From Macrostomum hystrix (Eukaryota; Platyhelminthes; Macrostomidae): a stretch of 64,000 nucleotides of DNA. The notes under the pieces were generated by a model. It worked only from the letters and a program-made list of their open reading frames with translations, had not been told where the DNA came from and did no database searches. Position 1 is the stretch's first letter. Every line of letters starts with the position of its first letter. Shown here piece after piece: positions 59,376-64,000 of this stretch. Position numbers and translations under genes: made by a program. Where the stretch lies: positions 24,069,001 through 24,133,000 of the forward strand of contig CATNEN010000038.1 in assembly GCA_950097015.1 (NCBI GenBank), written 5' to 3'.

Positions 59376-60189
59376 GATTTGAAGTCTCTTCTATTCGTGA
59401 TGAATTTCAGCCACATGAGACCAGTTAAACTTCCAGCAATAAGGTCATATTCTACTCAGTATGAATGTGCCTGTATTTAGAGCAGATTTGAGTATACTGG
59501 CGAATGGGGGTCTTTCTGCAGCTCATAAGTGAAGTCAATTTGTTCTGGCACATTAATTAATTCTTTGATTGAGCGAAATTTTACAGAATAAGAGAAGACT
59601 AAAGCGCACGGCAAGCTATTCGCCAAATTTCTGCTTGTGAAATCGATTTTTTAACTTGCTTATAAAAAGGTCTGAGTGATAAATGAAATCTGCTGTTTGG
59701 GAATTGAAAAGGATTGCAAAGATTAAATGAGACTAAGTGGAAATGAGGAAAGTGCGTTTGAGCAGCCTCTATTTGCCGAGTGGTGCGCCACTGCTCACAA
59801 TTCATCCCCTCAAATCCCATTTAATCTCTTTTGTTGCTATCGTATAGCTCTCGGTTGCCAATGACAACAGTCTAGAAGGCGCGCGACCGAGCAGATGCTC
59901 AAGGCGGAGAAGTGGGTGGTCTTGCCTTTTTGTAGTGTGCTCAAATCCGGACCGGGGACACTGTGGGGATATGGGAAGCTCTCTTCCTTTCTTCCTTCCT
60001 GCCTTTCACGCTGCTCGGTAGAATTACACTTGCCGCCGTGTACTTTTGCTAGCGGGCCCACTCGTTCCAGTCCCTTCTTTGTAGGCCTCGTCTAACGAGC
60101 TTCGAATTTAAACTGCTCATTTTGAAAAAACTGAAACTTTGGAGATCTGTCTCCATTCAAGTCTGATCAGCTTTGGGACATGGGCTTGA
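59376..60189. other. Shaw intron spacer
   Basis: Mixed-composition sequence. Short ORFs on both strands show no domain, and no exon could be supported. Confidence 0.5.
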
Positions 60190-60997
60190 GGATTTGGTTT
60201 TAGGATTTTAAATTTTAGAATCTGGGTTTTGAGTTCTGGGATTTAGGAGCTGATTTTGAGGATTTGCGATTGGGGATCTTGAGGATCTGGATCTGGGTTT
60301 GAAAATCTGGTTTTGATGATCAGGTTTTGGGATCTGATTTTGAGGATGTGCATTTCTGGATCTTGTTTTGAGCATCTGTGTTTGAGAATCTCGTTTTGAG
60401 GATTTGCGTTTCGGGATCTTCATTTGAGGATTTGGGTTTTGGGATCAGGGTGCTAGGACCGGGGTTTTGGGATCTGGTTTTGAGAATCAATGTTTTGGGA
60501 TCCGGTTTTAAGGATCTGCTTATGAGGATCTAGTTTTGTGAATCTGGTTTTGAGGATCTGGTTTTGTTGTCTGGTTTTGAGGATCTGGTTTTGAGGATCT
60601 AGTTTTGTGAATCTGGTTATGAGGATCTGGTTTTGGGATCTTGTTTTGTGGATCTGGTTTTGAGGATCTTGTTTTGTGGATCTGGGTTTGAGGATATTGT
60701 TTTGAGGATATTGTTTTGTGGATCTGGTTTTGGGATCTTGTTTTGTGGATCTGGGTTTGAGGATATTGTTTTGAGGATATTGTTTTGAGGATCTGGTTTT
60801 GAGGATATTGTTTTGAGGATCTGGTTTTGGGATCTTGGTTTTGAGGATCTGGGTTTGAGGATCTGGTTTTGAGGATATTGTTTTGAGGATCTGGGTTTGA
60901 GGATATTGTTTTGAGGATCTGGTTTTGGGATCTTGTTTTGTGGATCTGGGTTTGAGGATCTGGTTTTGAGGATCCATGGTGTTGAGGATCTGGGTTT
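60190..60997. repeat. 14-bp minisatellite, about 55 copies
   Basis: Plus-strand unit AGGATCTGGTTTTG, with ATATTGTTTTG and ATCTGGGTTTG variants and some 12- to 16-bp lengths. The left 250 bp are more diverged. Confidence 0.92.
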
Positions 60998-61487
60998 TTA
61001 GCTGTGGGTTAAGGACTAGTTTATTTTATCAGGACGGATGCACACTGCAGTATGTTTTAACGACCCTATTTAAGTTTTCTTTGCGTTTACTGCACCTGAA
61101 AAAAATACGAGTAATTAAATTGCTAACACGAGTAATTGCTTTACTTCACTCGCCCTGCAAAAAGCCAAGGCTATTGTAAAAGTCTGTTTTCACTGGTGAT
61201 TAAACTGGCTTATTTCTAGCATCGTCATTGCTGTTTCTGGAAAACAACTTAAAGCTTGGTTTCAACAATGGACTAGTTCAATCAACCAATCAATCAATCA
61301 ATCAGACAGTAAGTCAGTTAGCTAGTTAGTTAGTCAACCAACGCGACAAAGAAAGAAAATATGGTCTAGCTTTGTGCCAAAATAAGCGGTCACGACGTCA
61401 GCCTGATACTTTCTGTATCTACTGAAGAAAATGCTGACGGGATTACTGAATCGGGGCGCGCTGAATGATGAAGGCTTGAATACAAGT
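60998..61487. other. Shaw intron spacer
   Basis: Contains short (AATC)n and (GTTA)n-like runs at about 61278-61340. No gene seen. Confidence 0.5.
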
Positions 61488-61955
61488 TAGAGAGGAGACG
61501 GGAGAGAGGAGAGAGGGGAGAGAGGGGAGATGGGAGAGAGGGGAGACTGGAGAGAGGAGACGGGAGAGAGGAGAGAGGGGAGAGAGGGGAGATGGGAGAG
61601 AGGGGAGACGGGAGAGAGGAGAGACGGGAGAGAGGGGAGACAGGAGAGAGGAGACGGGAGAGAGGGGAGATGGGAGATAGGAGAGACGGGAGAGAGGGGA
61701 GATAGGAGAGAGGAGACGGGAGAGAGGAGAGAGGGGTGACGGGAGAGAGGGGAGACTGGAGAGAGGAGACGGGAGAGAGGAGAGAGGGGAGAGAGGGGAG
61801 ATGGGAGAGAGGGGAGACGGGAGAGAGGAGAGACGGGAGAGAGGGGAGACGGGAGAGAGGAGACGGGAGAGTGGGGAGATGGGAGAGAGGGAGATGGGAG
61901 AGAGGAGACGGGAGAGAGGAGAGACGGGAGAGAGGAGAGACGATAGAAAAGAGAT
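61488..61955. repeat. Purine-only G/A array
   Basis: The plus strand consists of GGGAGAGAGGAGAC-type units with an occasional C or T. A block is duplicated: about 61530-61650 recurs at about 61740-61870. In Shaw sense it is a C/T-rich tract. Confidence 0.93.
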
Positions 61956-62939
61956 TGGAGATAGAGTAGAACATGCTTTTTCTATCTTCCATCGTGTTCT
62001 TAGTCCTGACTAAGTGCAGCCTTGGGAACAAGCAATGGCGATTTAAAGAATATTGCTTGCTTCCTTGCAGTCGCACCGTTGTTGGCATTATTTATGACTA
62101 AAAGGGCCGACAAGAGAAACACAGATTCGCTCACAAAGAGACAGTTATAAAGAAGGAGACAAAGAACAGTTGGAGATTAAAGGAATTTCATGTCAATGAG
62201 TAAAGCTTAGAGAGCTTTGTACAGCAATTTCTAGCTTTAAAGGTAAGAAATAGACAGGCGGTAAGACAGACATACTGTCCCCGATTCGTCACAATTCTTC
62301 TTCTAGTAGAAACTCAGGTGAACTAAGCGGAAGTGACGGGAAGAGAATGAAGTCCCAACCAGCTTAGCCCGTTCCTGACCCTCTCAAGCCGAGCAGACCC
62401 TCTTAGGTGAGTTGAGGAAACTGATGGGAAGGAGGAAAAGGATGAGTGAAGATTCTCTTCTTACCTATATCCTTAATTCTCCCTTATTTTAAGTTGAAAT
62501 AACTCACTTTCTCTCTCTCTCTTGCTTTTAACCTCGAGTTTCGCTGTCTCTAATACCGCCAGCCAAATTAAATTCCCAAATGGGAATTACGGTTCGTTCG
62601 GGTCCCGTCTCCCTAGCAACAGCCCATGCAGCATTTGTCCTTACTTACAGATTGCCAATTATTCTATCGTCTCTAGCTCAAAATCTTCCAATTTTTGTTA
62701 GATTTCCATTTTTTTTCTCTCTCTCTCGATTTCTCTTACCCGTCTTTCATATCTGCATCCACCAATAATCCATTCCACTTTGCGTGCAAGCCCTCGCACC
62801 AGTCTCGATCTATGAAAAATCCGCAGTCAATTTTTACTGTTATGCCATTTTGTTCTCGCCCCGTGCAGCATCTTTTTTGGACAAATAAATTATAAATCCT
62901 ATCCCGCTGGCTATGGCTCGATTTCTATAGAAGACGAAA

Positions 62940-62940
<1 letters not shown>
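61956..62940. other. Shaw intron spacer
   Basis: No exon seen. Two C/T-rich tracts occur at about 62503-62523 and 62710-62735. Confidence 0.5.

Positions 62941-62981
<41 letters not shown>
62941..62981. repeat. (GA)n microsatellite
   Basis: About 20 uninterrupted GA dinucleotides on the plus strand. Confidence 0.97.
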
Positions 62982-62984
<3 letters not shown>

Positions 62985-63102
62985 AAGACACTTAATAGCC
63001 AGCTGTTGCTTGAAGCTCATTTCCGCTACAATCCTAGCTAGACTATATCTGAGGAGTGCAAATAGACCTATAATAAATTATTTGCGTTTAATTATTCTTG
63101 GG

Positions 63103-64000
63103 CTGAGACGGGGGAGAGGAGACAGGGGAGAGAGGAGACAGGGTAGAGAGGAGACAGGGGAGAGAGGAGACAGGGGAGAGAGGAGACAGGGGAGAGAGGA
63201 GACAGGGGAGAGAGGAGACAGGGGAGAGAGGAGACAGGGGAGAGAGGAGACAGGGGAGAGAGGAGACAGGGGAGAGAGGAGACGGGAGAGAGGAGACAGG
63301 GGAGAGGAGAGAGAAGGAGACAGTGGGGTAGAGAGGGAGACAGTGGGGTAGAGAGGGAGACAGTGGGGTAGAGGAGACAGGTGAGAGAGGAGACAGGTGA
63401 TAGAGGAGACAGGTGAGAGAGGAGACAGGTGATAGAGGAGACAGGTGAGAGAGGAGACAGGGGAGAGAGGAGACAGGGGAGAGAGGAGACAGGGGAGAGA
63501 GGAGACAGGGGAGAGAGGAGACAGGGGAGAGAGGAGACAGGGGAGAGAGGAGACAGGGGAAAGAGGAGACAGGGGAGAGATGAGACAAGGGAGAGAGGAG
63601 ACAGGGGAGAGAGGAGACAGGGGAGTGATTAGACAGGGGAGAGTGGAGACAGGGGAGAGATAAGACAGGGGAGAGAGGAGACAGGGGAAAGAGGAGACAG
63701 GGGAGAGATGAGACAAGGGAGAGAGGAGACAGGGGAGAGAGGAGACAGGGGAGTGATTAGACAGGGGAGAGTGGAGACAGGGGAGAGATAAGACAAGGGA
63801 GAGTGGAGACAGGGGAGAGAGGAGACAAGGGAGATTGGAGACAGGGGAGAGAGGAGACAAGGGAGATTGGAGACAGGGGAGAGAGGAGACAGGGGAGAGA
63901 GGAGACAGGGGAGAGATGAGACAAGGGAGAGAGGAGACAAGGGAGAGAGGAGACAGGGGAGAGATGAGACAGGGGAGAGAGGAGACATGGGAGAGAGGAG
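63103..64000. repeat. 16-bp purine-rich minisatellite, at least 55 copies, cut by window edge
   Basis: Plus-strand unit GACAGGGGAGAGAGGA (16 bp), with GTGGGGTAGAG and GGTGATAGAG variants at about 63315-63440. A block of about 130 bp near 63565-63670 recurs at about 63690-63800. Almost all purine apart from one C per unit. Confidence 0.95.

Overview
This is a window of animal nuclear DNA. Genes are split by GT-AG introns, exons are GC-rich, introns and intergenic DNA are AT-rich, and tRNA-derived SINEs, a non-LTR retrotransposon (LINE) fragment and a hAT-type MITE are present. The protein families (NEK kinase, AFAP-like PH adaptor, CUB/LDLa membrane protein, CD20/MS4A-like four-span protein, Shaw K+ channel) are animal ones. 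The Shaw-type channel core suggests an invertebrate. Splice acceptors lying close upstream of several start codons would fit a lineage with spliced-leader trans-splicing, such as flatworms, but the sequence does not prove a phylum.

Layout. A NEK4-like kinase lies on the minus strand (350-4575, continuing off the left edge), with a 34-bp minisatellite filling its first coding intron. About 9 kb of intergenic DNA follows (4590-13540), with 50-bp and 23-bp arrays. A plus-strand AFAP-family two-PH-domain gene (13543-22026, seven exons, 666 residues) has a 4.7-kb, 33-bp array in intron 4 and three SINE-like elements in intron 6. After a hAT-type MITE (23488-23914) comes a plus-strand gene for a signal peptide-CUB-LDLa-transmembrane protein (25180-30869, six exons, 375 residues); its first intron holds a dimeric 42-bp array and a SINE interrupted by a LINE. 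A four-transmembrane CD20/MS4A-like protein is encoded at 33322-34056, with a 14/28-bp array in its probable 5'UTR intron. The right half is one large minus-strand gene, a Shaw (Kv3-type) potassium channel: T1 end to S4 at 48640-49280, S5-pore at 43557-43795, S6 and tail at 40614-40961, and a final exon at 38377-38555. The first T1 exon lies beyond the right edge. A possible alternative C-terminal tail of two exons lies further downstream (36962-37030 and 36419-36549).

About half of the window (roughly 30 kb by my count) is tandem repeat in more than 20 separate arrays, nearly all intronic, with unit lengths from 2 to 50 bp and unit sequences that are mostly unrelated. The main unusual signal is the relation of these arrays to splicing. 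Four arrays in two genes share the core ACCTGTTAGAC, always in the sense orientation of the host gene, and the same core forms the predicted acceptor of an alternative Shaw exon. Two other arrays carry CAG|GT in every unit in the sense orientation, the arrangement expected of recursive splice sites.

Gene models were built by hand from ORFs, splice consensus and phase matching. All joined exons keep phase exactly, but no transcript evidence was available.
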